From Lumbricus rubellus (lineage: Eukaryota > Annelida > Clitellata > Crassiclitellata > Lumbricidae), in contig OX243814.1 of the NCBI GenBank assembly GCA_945859605.1, forward strand, positions 35,977,452 to 36,041,451: a DNA stretch of 64,000 nucleotides, given 5' to 3'. Positions 20,933 to 32,156 of this stretch are shown here, one piece after another. The notes under the pieces were generated by a model. It was not told where the DNA came from. It worked only from the letters and a program-made list of their open reading frames with translations, and did no database searches. Numbering within the stretch: the stretch's first letter is position 1; each line of letters opens with the position of its first letter. Both the position numbers and the translations under genes were made by a program.

Positions 20933-23900
20933 AATCGATTTTAACAGATGGGGCTCCATGGCAACAGTTACTATGGACTCTCCACACCATCCAACAACGC
21001 CCTTCGTCGGTAGATACGGTAGCAGTCGGTATCTAAGTTTGTTAACGGAACGGTCAGCGAGATTGAACAACTTGTCTACGATGACTTTCATGCAGCTTTA
21101 TCTCGTTATGCTTAACATAAGTAAGTACCACTTCAACGACTTACGTAATTTTTAAGAAAATGTGCGCCAGTGAGTAGGCTAGTCTATAATATTAGAAGTC
21201 AGAAAGCAAATGATTAAGACTGCACTAGTTAACGAATGGTTGCAGTCGCAATTGGAGTCGTCTTTGACTCAAATGTTTCAAGCGGTTTAGCTTATTTGTC
21301 ATCCAGAGTCTTTGTATTTTCTCTCTCTAATTCTCAGGTAGAGCCTGTGAGACGACCATGGGCGGAGTTTGGTTTCCGTTACTGGAGGAGCTAAAAAAAA
21401 CTAATCATCCAAGAGAGCTTGGAATTTTTACGACGACCACCATTAAAAGTGCAAAAGCTGAAACGATTAGGCTATTGTTGGCTGACGATGATGCGCGGGA
21501 CTCCAAGATTCGCCCGACACATAGCATGTCATAACCTACATGTAAACTCCTATTCGTCGAATTCACCGCAATCTTGGAATCTTCCTATAAAAATCGCTGC
21601 AAAATGAGAATCCCTGCTATGCCCACAAGCAGCGACTCGCTTCAGGCCGATAAGGTAGTTACTATCAAAGACTTCAATAGTTAAGAACGACTAACCTTTC
21701 TGGCAAGACTTTTTTATGACTTCGCATTAGCCCATAGCAAAAGTGCATCGTCTACCGACAATTGGTGTCCGGACAATTCGGACCCGGACAATTAGGACCC
21801 AGAGAATTCGGACCGGACAATTCGGAACGGACAATTCGGACCAGAAAATTGTCCGGCTCCGAATTGTCCGGGAACCAATCATACCGGGTGGGGTACAAAA
21901 GGATCCCACCCGGTATGATTAGGGTTACCGGTACGTTTTAAATGCAGTTTAAGATGAAACAAAGACAGGTCTTTTTCACTAAAAAAAGACTTTCCCCATT
22001 TTTTTCCGTTTCCATCGTTTTTCAACGTCTATGACAGACATTTAATGTTGGCTGTTTTAAGAGTTGGCGGATTGTGTTATTCTTTCGGGGAGCAACTCAT
22101 TGTGCACACCAATGTAGCTTAGGCCTACCCGTGCTCACTACAATAGAAGGCATATATTTGCATATATTACAATGTGATATTTGAGGGCTTCATGAACAGA
22201 CTTAGAAGAGCCGGCAACTAACATCCTGGTAGGTTACTCTTACGCGAGAATCGTTAGCGCATGCAAGCGGCTGACAGCCTGACACCGTGCTCTTTAATGC
22301 TATTCAGAGCAATGAACTTCATGTCCTTCGTAACCTCTTCACACTGCATTGTGATTAGTTACATTACTTCTGGCAAAAAGACTCACAATTATTTCACCCC
22401 TCCACAAAAAACACTAAGATCTTTGTACTAAGAATGCTATTTAAAAAATGTAAGCTTACCGACAAACTCAACCACGAGCACTAAATAGTAAATACGTTTA
22501 AGCTGTGAGTTATAATTTAAAAATTATAGCGTTTTGTTGTGGTTTTTTGGAATTAAACGAAAATATGTACATTACATTAACATTGTAGATATCTACATCG
22601 CATTCGGGAATGCAGATTCAGGTAAAGCCATGACTGTGTACAGTGTGTTACCATTCTTGTCTAAAATACGAGCTGTTTTATGTACCGTGTTTCTAGGCCA
22701 GATCCCAACATCTGGTATCAGGTTCCTATTATACTAGGCCCTATAAAATAGTCAGAATTAGGTGCGCATCGAATCTCTTTAATCACAGATTCGTATTTGT
22801 AAAGAACTACTGATTGGATCAGTGACATTAGGGTCTAACAGGAAAAGAACAATAAACTTGCCGTATGGTTTTATTTTTCAAAAGGCTATTTCAACGCAAC
22901 CACCACCGACTATGGCTATGTTGAGACTGGATTGAATCTGACGGGAAAACAAAGTTTGGTCTTTCAAGTCCAGTCAAATAAAGACGCTACGATTGGCTTG
23001 CTGACAACTGCTGGTGATTACTCGAATAATATGTACGAAATCATCTTTGATGGTGCTATTGCAACAGCGACCTTCATTAGGTGAGATATTGTCATGAAAT
23101 AGAATATGCTGGTCTTGACAACAGCTGAAATTGGAGTATATGCTGTTGCATAGGCTACATTGTTTTGCGTTGCAGGTACCCTAGCCTTGGTACAATGGCA
23201 TGCAAAATTTGGCGCAACAATGTTCTGTCAAATGGCGCTGCACCAGTGTGGTTGTGGATATCTTGGACAAATGGAACAATAACCATTGGAACAGGAAACG
23301 TTACCGGAGAGAATGTGATAGTCTATTACCCGGATAATTCCTTGATCACAAATGTATCAACGGTCGCTGTTAGTTCCTACGCTGGTTCATCTGCCAATTG
23401 GAAAATTCCATACGATCAAAGGGCAGGTGAGATTCCATCCAAAAATTAAGAGAATCCTCAAAAGCCACGTGATATAAAGCCGCAGGGTGTTTAATGTTTT
23501 TATAAGGTCTATTCTTTATCCATGGCGTTGGACAGTTGAGTATAAAGTGGAATCAACCATGTTACAAGACAAAAGCAGATTGACTTTTCTTCTCAATTCA
23601 GCACTTTTCGAGTGTTAAGTAAAGTAAAGGCTTGAGAACATTTTATCGAATTGTTAGTCTGTTTACCATCCTTAGAACGCACAGTGCTCTCAAGATTGCA
23701 AGCTTGTCGTAGGCTATTTGCGATATCTGGCTGACTAAATACATGTATGTTGAACATTATGGAGACTGAAGAATGATCAATCTCTCTGCCTTGTGACCAT
23801 TATTTTGTGATTGGAATTCATTTTTTGTATTAGTATGCGTGTCCGTAGAAAGGTTCTGCAGCTGATGCGAATAGTAGGGTAGGTGGGGGCAAGACGCCTA

Positions 23901-26900
23901 CTGGAGGCATAACGCCTATAGGTCATATATACACGGGTTATTTATTATTTCACAGTTCTTTGTAGTTCTTTGTAGTAGAACCGTGGAACGCCACCTAGCG
24001 ACTATTGCTATTCGATCGCGTGCAGATTCCGTCAAGAGTGAGTACAAAATCACGATTTTTTCTTTTGAAACTGCTTTCTTGTAAAATTTTTGTTCAGCCA
24101 CATTGTCTAATTTGTGCCAAGAATCGCCGTGCACATAATGAAACTTTGCAATTCAATAGGTTTATATGTGCTTTGTGGATAATAAGCTTTGTTTTTGAGC
24201 GATATTGAAAGGGTTTTGTGAAGTGATCTTGTAAGCTGAGGCATGTTGTGTGGGGCAAAACGCCTATCAAGTGTTTGGGGTAAAATGCCCAGTAGGCGTT
24301 TTGCCCCATCACAATTGAATAAATTAAGCAACACAACTATCTAGCAATGTAGGGTACAATCACTTTCTTATTTTCTCTTTTAAGGAATGGTTCGGACTTA
24401 CGTCAAAAAAACTGTGCGAGGGCATTATGGAAACAAAAACCTGGAAGATGCTCTGAAGGCAATTAATGATGGAATTCCACTAATCAGAGCGAGCAAGGAA
24501 TACGATGTACCAGCGCGCACACTCAGACGACACAGAGATAAAAAAGTTGAACAACCAGGACAAGTTGCTCTAGGAAGACACCTGCCTGCGCTTCCTTCTC
24601 ACGTGGAGAAGGAATTGCACGATCACATTCAAACGATGGAGCGATCCATGTACGGGTTGACTGTGAACGACGTCAAGCGTCTGGCGTTTGAAATTGCGGA
24701 GTCATATAACTTGAAGCATCCGTTTAACAAGGTCAGTGGTAAGGCGGGAAGAGATTGGTTAAATGAATTTTTTAGCCGGTATCCTGATCTGTCAATCAGG
24801 AGTCCACAGGCAACGAACTTGTCTCGCGCCGTCGCCTTTAACAGACCACAGGTGCAGCGATTCTATGCGCTCTACAAAGAGGTTCTTCAGAAGCGTCAGT
24901 TTCTTCCATCACAAATCTGGAATATGGACGAAACCGGCATAACAAATGTGCATAGGCCCGTAAATATCGTCGCCACGAAGGGAATTAAGCAAGTAAGCAA
25001 AATGACAAGTGGCGAACGCGGAAAGACAGTTACGGTAATATGTGCCATGAGTGCTGCGGGGACCTACCTGCCTCCCATGATGATATTCCCAAGGAAGAGG
25101 ATGGTTGAAACTCTAATGGCCGGTGCTCCGCCGCAGTCACTGGGTTGTTGCAGTGCAAGTGGGTGGACTGATTCGACGTTGTTTGTGAAGTGGCTGCAAC
25201 ATTTCGTGCAGTTTACAAATTCATCTCGAGATTCACAACATGTCATAATCATGGACGGGCACCACAGCCATAAGACATTGGCCGCTATCAACTATGCTCG
25301 AGAGTATGGAATTCACTTAATAACCTTACCTCCTCATAGCACACATAAAATGCAGCCTTTGGACAGAACCTACTTCAAATCGCTTAAGAGTTCGTACAAT
25401 TTGGCAGCGGATAGCTGGATGACCGGACATTTCGGCAAACGCATCTCTTTCTTCGACATGGCTGGTATTTTTGGTCAAGCATTCTTGCGTTCAGCAACTC
25501 CAGACAAAGCCATTACAGGATTTCAGGTGTGCGGGCTTTGGCCGTTTGATGAGAATGTGTTTACGGATGGTGATTTCGCAGGCTCCGCTGTGACTGAAGA
25601 AGACCAACCCTCGACAAGCGATGCTTTGGTGGATGATACTGCAATGAACCAGCCCTCGACAAGCGATGCTTTGGTGGATGATACTGCAATGAACCAGCCA
25701 TCGACAAGCGATGCTTTGGTGGATGATACTGCAATGAACCAGCCCTCGACAAGCGCTTTGGTGCACGATGATACTGCAATGAACCAGCCCTCGACCAGCG
25801 ATGCTTTGGTGGATGATACTGCAGTGAACCAGCCCTCGACAAGCGATGCTTTGGTGGATGATACTGCAATGAACCAGCCCTCGGCAAGCGATGCTTTGGT
25901 GGATGATACTGCAATGAACCAGCCCTCGACAAGCGCTTTGGTGCACGATGATACTGCAATGAACCAACCATCCACTTCCTTTGCATCTTCTTCAGACAAG
26001 GCTCGAAAGATCATCAACGCTTTATCTCCCCGTCCAAAGCTGCAAGGAGGTCGCCCGCGAACTCGAAAGGCAGAAGTGGCAGCGCTTGTCACATCATCTC
26101 CATACAAGCAAGCTGCTACAGAAAAGGAAGAAGGGACTCGTAAGCGAAAAACCAAAATGATTCAGCCGACGGTTGCCAAGAAAAACTGCCGTGTCAGCAA
26201 CGACAAATCTAAGACAAAGCAGAATAAACCAGTGATAAAAGACGCAGGATCGGTTTCAAAGAAGAAAGGGTCCAAGAAATCCATTAAACGGAAGAGCAGT
26301 TATCTGTCAAGCAGCGATGAGGAAGAAGAACCATGTGTTGTATGCGGGGAAAGTTACAGTAAGCCCAGAGAAGAATGGTTGCAATGTCAGATGTGCAAGT
26401 TTTGGGCTCACGAGGCCTGTACTGCGGGTGGTGATCACTTTGTGTGCCCTAATTGTGACTCTGATGACGATATTGATTAGTGCAGTTCTACTCTAACTAT
26501 CATGATTGACTGTAAGAGCAACGCTGCTGTAGTTAACACGTAAATAAGTATACAGAGGACAGGAGGCAAATCGCCCACTCATGGGCGTTTTGCCCCATAG
26601 TATGAGGCAAAACGCCTACTTGGGTAGTTACATATTTTTGGTAATTTCTCACTTCACTGTAACGTAACTGTCCTAGTTGATATATAACAAGTGGTAAATA
26701 TGGTTTCTGTTACCTTCTAATCAATAGTTTTAATAAAATGTCAAACTGAACATTTTTTATTGCATTTTCTGCTTAACATGGGCGTCTTGCCCCCACCTAC
26801 CCTAGGTCTATTGCTACTTTGCTGATAGGTTGAAACTCGCGGTCAGTTTATGAACCGATGATCTGTATGGGTCTAGCAAAGTATGCTTAACAAAGAAATT

Positions 26901-29900
26901 TATTTAGGTTCCACGAATGTGTTCATAATATATCAAAAGAGTGACTGTTATACATGTATATAATAATTATTATAGACATAATATTGTGAGATTTTTACAA
27001 CGCTCCTAAAGTTAAGTCAAACACGCTTAGTCAAAACAATCCATGGGCTGGATGAACAAGTTTAGGTCAAAATCCAAACGAGTGGAGCAATGCACCACAT
27101 CAACTTTAGTGACTGGAGGTCAAACTCGAAAGAACTCTACGAACGGCGATAGAATTAACATGACTTTGAGTTCGATCTTCAGTGAAACAAAACCGGAGGA
27201 TTAGTATAATAATAATAACAGGCGGATATGAATTTTGTAGGCCAATTCTTACCTAAAATCAGCAGGTGCAAGATTATCCATTGAATTTGATGTGCACTAT
27301 GTAGGCCTACGTAGGCTATGTAAACCATTTTGTACAGTGCTTAAATTTATTAAGCTCTTCTGTTGACAGGTTATGAATACTATTCACCATTGCAAGACGT
27401 TTTTGATGATGACTTGTGTAAGTAACAGGCCGATGATACTTTCCTGAGCACCGTAAAGAATCACAAATGCACACATTTTGAATATTAGAGTTTGATTAGA
27501 TATTGATAATTTAGACGTAGATTCAAATGCATAGCCTATAATAGCTGACAACCCTTTAGCCATGAAGTAGCCTACAAGAATAGCGACGAAGTCGTGGTAT
27601 GGCTTAGGATAGACTATGGTATTTTGCATTGAACAGTTCAATGAACATCTTAGTCCCTAAGTGTTTCTAAATTGTATCTGAAACGTGCTTGGTATGTTCG
27701 TTTTATTTGCAGCATGCGATCCGACCATTTGCAAAGGTAGGTAAACCATCATCATTTAAAAACTCATCATAGCTGTTAAAAAATACGCGACTGTGGTATT
27801 TTACTGTGATTTTTCCAAGACTCCACTTCAGTACTAGTGTCCATAATTTGTAGTAGGCTAAGAATTTCCTTTATCGCATATTGTAATTGAACATTTAGGC
27901 TGTAAAGCGCCGCTCACAGATTCAGTAGCGCTCCCGACCCAAGTTAGCGCTCCCGCTAACAAATAGTATAGTCTTCAGGCGTTTACGGAACAAGGGAAGA
28001 GAAAGACCAAGGAGCTCAAGACGTACATGTAGCTTGTGAGGAAGGCGATTCCAACAAGAAGGGCCAACATAGGCAAAGCTTAGCCTATAGATTGGGCCGT
28101 AGCTCCACGCATGCGAGGAACAACAAGAAGGATATTGGCAGCCGAGCGGAGGGCAGATCGGCCAGGAAGAGTGGGAACCGGGTTACATACCGTAATGCCC
28201 GAAGATATGAAGGGGTTACCTCAATAGTAAATCCCGAATCACGAACAATTGATTAAGCTTAGCCTACACTTTCTCCAATCATTCATTTGGGGGTCGGCCG
28301 ATCAAAATGATAATTCTTCAACTAAATTCCTCAAATGTAGGCCAAACTAACCATTGCAGCACGGAAAATAGAATAGTAACATAGTGTGAGCGTCTGCATG
28401 TAAGTCAAACCTCTCAAAAATTCTTGTCCTCCAAAAACCGGCATTACGTTTTGTTGCAAAAATCCCTTATGGAGCCCACACAAAAGCAGAATTCTTAGGT
28501 CTAAAAAATATTACAACCAGCTCAAATAAGGCAATTACAAATTGGAATATTTATGTATCGATATACCCTTAATCAACTACCAGCTACCTATAGAGATTAT
28601 TTCAAATATTCAGCACTGATAGGCCTATTCAAATGCGTTGCCTGAGAAATACTAGGCCCCAAACCCTTTTTATATTCCCTTTGCCCGCACTAATACAAGG
28701 CTTAAATCTATCAAATGTAGGCTTATTGGACCAAGAACATGGAATAGTATTCCTCTTGATATACGCTCCCTGCCGTCTCTTCGTCTATTCAAACGGGAGT
28801 ATTCTGCCTACATCCAACAAGGAATGTAAGCCTCCAACAATCTTGGGAAATACTGTTAATTCACTTTCATATGGAAGTATGCATTTGTTTCCATGTATGT
28901 GACTGCACTAACTTTATTCTAATTTCCGAACTAACTTTTGTTTTATATACATGTATATTATGCTAGTTAAGAAGTTACTGTTCATGAAGCTGCCTTATTT
29001 TCCAGTCGGCCGTGCGGCATTTTTTAATCCAATTTTCTCAGGTGGCCCTGTCTAGCGGGACCTTTGGCCCCTTTTGGGTCTCCTGGGCGAGCCGACATTA
29101 GATAACTGATGTATAATCACACTATCTGTAATGAATGAGGTGGTTGCCGAATAAAAAATGTTTATATTAAATGTTATGTTTATACTTTGTGAGTTATTGT
29201 CATTGTCAGAGAGCGTTTTTGGAAACAAGCGTAGTTCTAATGGCCAAGAAATCAAAACTGAATCAACTTTTAGAAAACAATTGAATTGAAGCTGCACTTG
29301 CTCTCGAACTCATGACATTGACTCTGAGAGTTGACACTATGCGAGTAAAGCATCGTAGAAGTGCATGGATTGCTACTGACGATGCTATAGAAATTGTCTG
29401 AATTATATTACATTACATAATATCGGTTGTTCCATACAAAGAGATGCACAGCGTGCTTCCAAAAATGTGCCCTCTTACACGCGATTCGCAATAAATAATT
29501 ATAAGCAGACATTTAGGCTACCACAGACTTGATTTGTCTTATGCTCATACTAATATTGAACCGTGGTAATCGTTAAACATGGAAAACATTTTGTCGAACT
29601 TTTGTAATCCGCCTTTTGTGTTATTATTTCTGGCAGATGTTATCTTTCCCGCATCGATTGGAACAGTTCAGACGATTACCTTGGAAACTATATTCGCTGG
29701 AAGGACAACTTTCACATTCAAAGTGAATGACTACAAAACTTACTTCAAAATTTCCATTTCTTCTCAGAAGAATGCCTATGCGTTCGACTACGTTTCACCA
29801 GATATGCACATACTTAAGTAAATACTTTTAATTCTACTTGACACATAAATGTGACATGAGAATGATTTAGATGAATATATTTAGGTTAATTTTTAACTTC

Positions 29901-32156
29901 TAAAGTCATACAGTAATTCCTTTCAAGAACACACCTACTACGCCTTAAACTCTATGGTAATGTTTTTATCAGACTATTTTCATTTCAACTATGTGTGTTT
30001 GTACGTTTGTATGTGCACTTCTTTATATACACGTATATACATAGCGCCCCTTTCAAGGTCTCTCCCTACTCAGAGACGCTCCGGACTACAGCGCGGACAC
30101 TGCATCGGAATTTCACGCCGAAGCGCTGAGCAATTGCAAATGAAGGACTCGCCGAAGGTGAAATCGAACCTGCAACCCTTCGGCTGCAAGGCGACGAACA
30201 TACCCACTACACCACCGCGCCCAACTAGATTGTCTAGACTCTTTTAGAAAGCAGCAAAAATCGTGTTTGAAGAAATTGAGAAATGCTTGAATAATAAATC
30301 AATGCACTATTGCACATACACACTTCTGAAGTCGATCATATAGAACAAATTTGAATTAATTATTAATCCACTTAATAGGGTCTAACGTTAAGCAATAGGC
30401 TATTGCCTACGAGCAATACCAAGACGCATTTTAGGCCTGCGATTTCGGTTTGATGTCAGGACCTGGTGTCGTTTAGTCCATTAAGGCTGAAGTTTTCATG
30501 GGGTTCAGGGCGCTCTGTCATAAATTGGGTTTGAATTATTTAGGAATGGTATTACGGCAGTATTATATAACATATTGGACGGAAAGCCACCCGCTAATGG
30601 ATCACCAGGATACTACTGGATTTCCTGGAAGAATGGACTTTTCTCTCTTGGATTCGGACAGGACATAGGCAAAGGAGTACTGATGGTCCACAACGACGAT
30701 CAGCCTGTTAAAATTAAAATTGGCAGCATACGCGTAAATGGAACATTAACCGTTCCATTCCGATACTACGTCGGCGTCAATGGTTTGTATTTGTATAAAG
30801 CGTTCAAACAACAGTGGTTGCCTCTAAATATTCCTCCCGCAATTTGCTTGCGAAATATTGATTAAGCAGAGGAACTTTGGCAAAGTTTCATGGATGTCTT
30901 AATGACATCTGAATTTTCATATAATAGAAAAATTTTATTTGAGTAATATCCAATCGTGATAAATATAATGAAGAAACAAATTTATTTGATGTAAATAAAA
31001 TAATTATTGTAGAGTAAGGATAGTTATCGTGCTTGGGGAGTGTGGTCATGACAAATCCTAAGTTCATTGGTGAAACTAAAAAAAGAATAGTGATGGGAAA
31101 ATGCTTGCACGATGAGGAAGGAGTTGCTGAGAGCAGGATTGTGCTAAAATTCTAAGAAAACAGAAATGGAAACACACTGATAATTATAGAGCGTAACACT
31201 GTTTAGGTCAGAAACATGAGCTATGAGAAACGAAGACACAACACAAGATTATTGGAAGCTTTGTATTGTGGTTACGGAGAAAAATGGAAAAGGATTAGTT
31301 GAACAGAGCATTACATCAAATGAATCGGTAGCCTACTGCAACTAGTGGATGAGAATAAAATCTTTAATGATAGCCTACAATAAGATTAAAGGAACGAAAC
31401 TTGATTGGACACATAACTGAGAGGACACATCAGATACTAGAAAACTGATAAATAGAGAAGTTTAGCATCGAGAAAGTGGTGCCAGAAAAAAAGAAAATAT
31501 TAAGCGTTAGGAAACAATCAATTTAATTCTTTTACGTGTCATTTTAGCTAACCAGAGCGAGACAACCTTGAAATCATCAGATCTGTAGGCCAAAAAATTG
31601 TAGTTTGCATTATTACGCGATTTCAATTCTAAAGTCTACTTCGGGTAAATGTTACGACAACAGAAATTAATGAAGTCCAAGTTAATGATTTTTCAAATGT
31701 AGCAGATGGCTTGATTGTATTTGCGTGCAAATCGACAGAATTGCTGCTGTCAAACAGGATACTAATGTGTGCCAGAAGGTGTGCTTCATCATAAAAGTGA
31801 TAGATGTTGAGACTCTTTAAATTTAAAACAAAAGCTTTTTGCGTTTCATTTAAGAGCTGAAGCGCAAACCTGCTGTCGACTATAATGGCATGGCGAAGTT
31901 CAAGAAACTGGGTTCGGACAAGTGTGCAAATGGAGCAACTATTCAGAGTATTGTCCTACCAAAAAGAAGATGCAGCATGTTGGGGTGTTCACAACTGTGC
32001 GTCACTGATGAGCGATGTACTGCTTTCTGCCTGCGTAAACCAACGCTTGACGGAAATTCGTGCAGCTGCGAACTTCAGGCCAAACCAGGAACGCCGTCTT
32101 CAAGTTTCCTTTATCAATATGAGCCCGGAGCAAGCTACTGGGAAATAGCAGTCTAA
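20933..32156 (+). CDS. FAMeT-FAMeT-PAN modular protein, copy 2
   Basis: Nine exons join in one frame of 486 codons: 20933-21120, 22589-22621, 22885-23080, 23176-23426, 27370-27417, 27713-27736, 29637-29817, 30544-30782, 31855-32156. The first visible exon encodes a conserved stretch (ATVTMDSPHHPTTPFVGRYG). FAMeT domain 1 is on exons 3-4 (SLVFQVQSNKDATIGLL; PVWLWISWTNGTIT). A DDD-containing 48-nt exon and a 24-nt microexon (CDPTICK) link to FAMeT domain 2 on exons 7-8 (TFTFKVNDYK; GYYWISWKNGLFSLGFG). The PAN/apple-like exon has paired cysteines and ERCTAFCLRK. The exon carrying the initiator Met is not identified: the 20933 exon starts after an AG in phase 2. Many Asn-glycosylation motifs suggest secretion, which is inference. 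Intron 4 carries a complete pogo transposon and intron 7 a tRNA-SINE. Confidence 0.85.
21768..21920. repeat. CGGACAATT array with adjacent perfect hairpin
   Basis: Direct and inverted repeats of GGACAATTCGGACC lie at 21768-21872. They are followed by a hairpin at 21877-21920 with perfect 16-bp arms (AATCATACCGGGTGGG). This looks like the terminus of an array-ended DNA element such as those at 39120 and 60011. The second end was not found. Confidence 0.55.
21960..22037. mobile_element. Probable fragment of the CATAG/CTATG MITE family
   Basis: T-rich sequence ending TTTTTCAACGTCTATG resembles the right end of the complete MITE at 47231-47665. The left end is missing. Confidence 0.35.
24387..26480 (+). 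CDS. Pogo-like transposase with C-terminal PHD finger
   Basis: Intact single-exon ORF of 697 residues. Residues 1-50 form a psq/CENP-B-type helix-turn-helix (LEDALKAINDGIPLIRASKE, then VPARTLRRH). About 65-135 is a CENP-B-like second helical domain. The DDE catalytic domain spans about 170-390, with candidate acidic residues in IWNMDETG, VIIMDGHHSH and HKMQPLDRTYFKSLK. Residues about 406-530 are eight full and one partial 15-residue repeats of the NQPSTSDALVDDTAM type. A basic Lys/Arg-rich segment follows, then a C4HC3 PHD-type zinc finger at about 650-690 (CVVCGESY, WLQCQMCKFWAHEAC, FVCPNC). The ORF would catalyse cut-and-paste transposition in the nucleus; the PHD finger may direct chromatin targeting, which is inference. 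Confidence 0.93.
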   Translation: MVRTYVKKTVRGHYGNKNLEDALKAINDGIPLIRASKEYDVPARTLRRHRDKKVEQPGQVALGRHLPALPSHVEKELHDHIQTMERSMYGLTVNDVKRLAFEIAESYNLKHPFNKVSGKAGRDWLNEFFSRYPDLSIRSPQATNLSRAVAFNRPQVQRFYALYKEVLQKRQFLPSQIWNMDETGITNVHRPVNIVATKGIKQVSKMTSGERGKTVTVICAMSAAGTYLPPMMIFPRKRMVETLMAGAPPQSLGCCSASGWTDSTLFVKWLQHFVQFTNSSRDSQHVIIMDGHHSHKTLAAINYAREYGIHLITLPPHSTHKMQPLDRTYFKSLKSSYNLAADSWMTGHFGKRISFFDMAGIFGQAFLRSATPDKAITGFQVCGLWPFDENVFTDGDFAGSAVTEEDQPSTSDALVDDTAMNQPSTSDALVDDTAMNQPSTSDALVDDTAMNQPSTSALVHDDTAMNQPSTSDALVDDTAVNQPSTSDALVDDTAMNQPSASDALVDDTAMNQPSTSALVHDDTAMNQPSTSFASSSDKARKIINALSPRPKLQGGRPRTRKAEVAALVTSSPYKQAATEKEEGTRKRKTKMIQPTVAKKNCRVSNDKSKTKQNKPVIKDAGSVSKKKGSKKSIKRKSSYLSSSDEEEEPCVVCGESYSKPREEWLQCQMCKFWAHEACTAGGDHFVCPNCDSDDDID
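25602..25978 (+). repeat. In-frame 45-bp minisatellite with 180-bp higher-order period
   Basis: Eight 45-bp units and one partial unit encode NQPSTSDALVDDTAM-like repeats. Units 4 and 8 share the variant ALVHDD, so the array is two tandem tetramers. The antisense frames of this array produce long spurious ORFs. Confidence 0.9.
27960..28215 (-). pseudogene. LINE 3' coding remnant (CR1/L2-like C-terminus)
   Basis: Translated on the minus strand with frameshifts, the segment gives AFAYVGPSCWNRLPHKLH, then LPLFRKRLKTI. This resembles the C-terminal tail of CR1/L2-group reverse transcriptase proteins (AP.LWN.LP....SL..FKR.LKT). Decayed, in the intron after the 24-nt exon of copy 2. Confidence 0.5.
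28560..28915 (+). pseudogene. LINE 3' coding remnant, + strand
   Basis: The + frame ending near 28829 reads FYIPFARTNTRLKSI, GPRTWNSIPLDIRSLPSL and LFKREYSAYIQ before a stop. This matches the GP.TWN.LP..IR...S...FK.....Y pattern at the end of LINE proteins. The 5' part is absent. Confidence 0.5.
29990..30222 (-). mobile_element. tRNA-derived SINE
   Basis: On the minus strand the head has an A-box-like TGGTGTAGTGGGTATG and a B box GGTTCGATTTC with tRNA-like spacing (30161-30214). A unique body follows and a TATATAC-rich tail ends near 30000. Copy 3 lacks this insertion at the matching intron position (about 54350), which supports mobility. Confidence 0.7.
30870..31854. other. Intron 8 of copy 2
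   Basis: AT-rich intron between the second FAMeT domain and the PAN exon. The part from about 31280 aligns with intron 8 of copy 3 (about 55150). I see no gene, RNA or transposon that I can name. Confidence 0.5.

Larger units (their letters stand above)
23877..26802 (+). mobile_element. Complete pogo-type DNA transposon
   Basis: Perfect 22-bp terminal inverted repeats (23877-23898 and 26781-26802, starting GGGTAGGTGGGGGCAAG) are each flanked outside by TA, the duplication expected for Tc1/mariner-pogo elements. GGCAAAACGCC-type subterminal repeats in both orientations lie at 24251-24307 and 26561-26620 and are plausible transposase-binding sites. The transposase ORF is intact. Copy 3 of the host gene lacks this insertion at the matching intron position (about 50540). 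Confidence 0.95.

Noticed and set aside
25491..26155. Long antisense repetitive ORFs over the pogo transposase
   Set aside because: Shadow frames of the 45-bp coding array; the sense frame has recognised domains.
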